From: a virus
Virus record (IMG/VR): IMGVR_UViG_3300044845_000343
Location: 1 to 21,191 of that record
Strand: one strand, 5' to 3'
DNA: 21,191 nt
The notes beneath the pieces were generated by a model, which was given only the letters and a program-made list of their open reading frames with translations, did not search any database and was not told the DNA's origin. A program made the translations under genes and the position numbers. Below, piece by piece: positions 21,163 through 21,191 of this stretch; position 1 is the first letter of the stretch; each line of letters starts with the position of its first letter.

Positions 21163-21191
21163 ATGCCAACAACTTATAAAGTACTAGGTCA
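21163..21191 (+). CDS. Partial gene at right edge, probably an 'LYTVP'-type relative
   Basis: An ATG at 21163 opens a frame (MPTTYKVLG...) that runs off the window after nine complete codons. Position after an FPTSP gene and the first residues resemble the gene at 18861, so it is probably a second copy of that small fibre-region protein. Too little is visible for certainty. Confidence 0.45.

Overview
The window is part of a tailed double-stranded DNA phage (or prophage) genome. The evidence is a packaging and head block in standard order (small-terminase-like protein, TerL, portal, maturation protease/scaffold, DUF2190-type decoration protein, major capsid protein), followed by a secreted NlpC/P60 hydrolase and about 7.8 kb of collagen-like, Mtd-N-like and glycine-rich fibre genes. 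The host is inferred only. Moderate GC, frequent start codons placed 6-7 bases after a -10 box (leaderless-type starts) and head proteins of actinophage appearance suggest an actinobacterium, perhaps an aquatic one with a low-GC genome. No tRNA, CRISPR array, integrase or repressor is visible.

Left arm (1-2699, minus strand): a tightly packed leftward operon of small accessory genes. It includes a YubB/Api92-like protein, a zinc-ribbon microprotein, a two-helix membrane protein and a conserved 'MGLDMYL' phage protein. Most genes are joined by one-base TAATG stop/start overlaps. Three small genes missed by a length cutoff are annotated here: 1746-1883, 2598-2699 and the partial gene at 1-162.

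Control regions (2700-2947 and 4031-4866): two repeat-rich non-coding stretches flank a class II glutamine amidotransferase gene (2948-4030, minus). The larger one holds two tandem leftward TTGACA-N17-TAnnnT promoters, a candidate structured small RNA with its own terminator, four ATTTGGGAATT iterons 36-39 bp apart, six 11-bp repeats at exact helical spacing, and a C-rich tract. From it an amidoligase gene (4867-5721) runs rightward, so the amidotransferase and the ATP-dependent amide ligase diverge from one control region. I consider this the most interesting system here. It could be a phage-borne amide-bond-forming pathway acting on peptide, protein or cell wall.

Right arm (5894-21191, plus strand): two short proteins, then the packaging and head genes, a terminator, the lysin cassette bounded by a second terminator, and the fibre region. 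Several late genes have their own extended -10 box, TG-N-TAGAAT, just upstream. Head-tail connectors, tail tube, tape measure and holin are absent from the window. They must lie further right or elsewhere, so the fibre block sits unusually close to the capsid gene. Within the fibre region an HNH endonuclease is followed by a conserved phage gene whose only plausible start codon is ATC, and a promoter-plus-gene cassette occurs twice.
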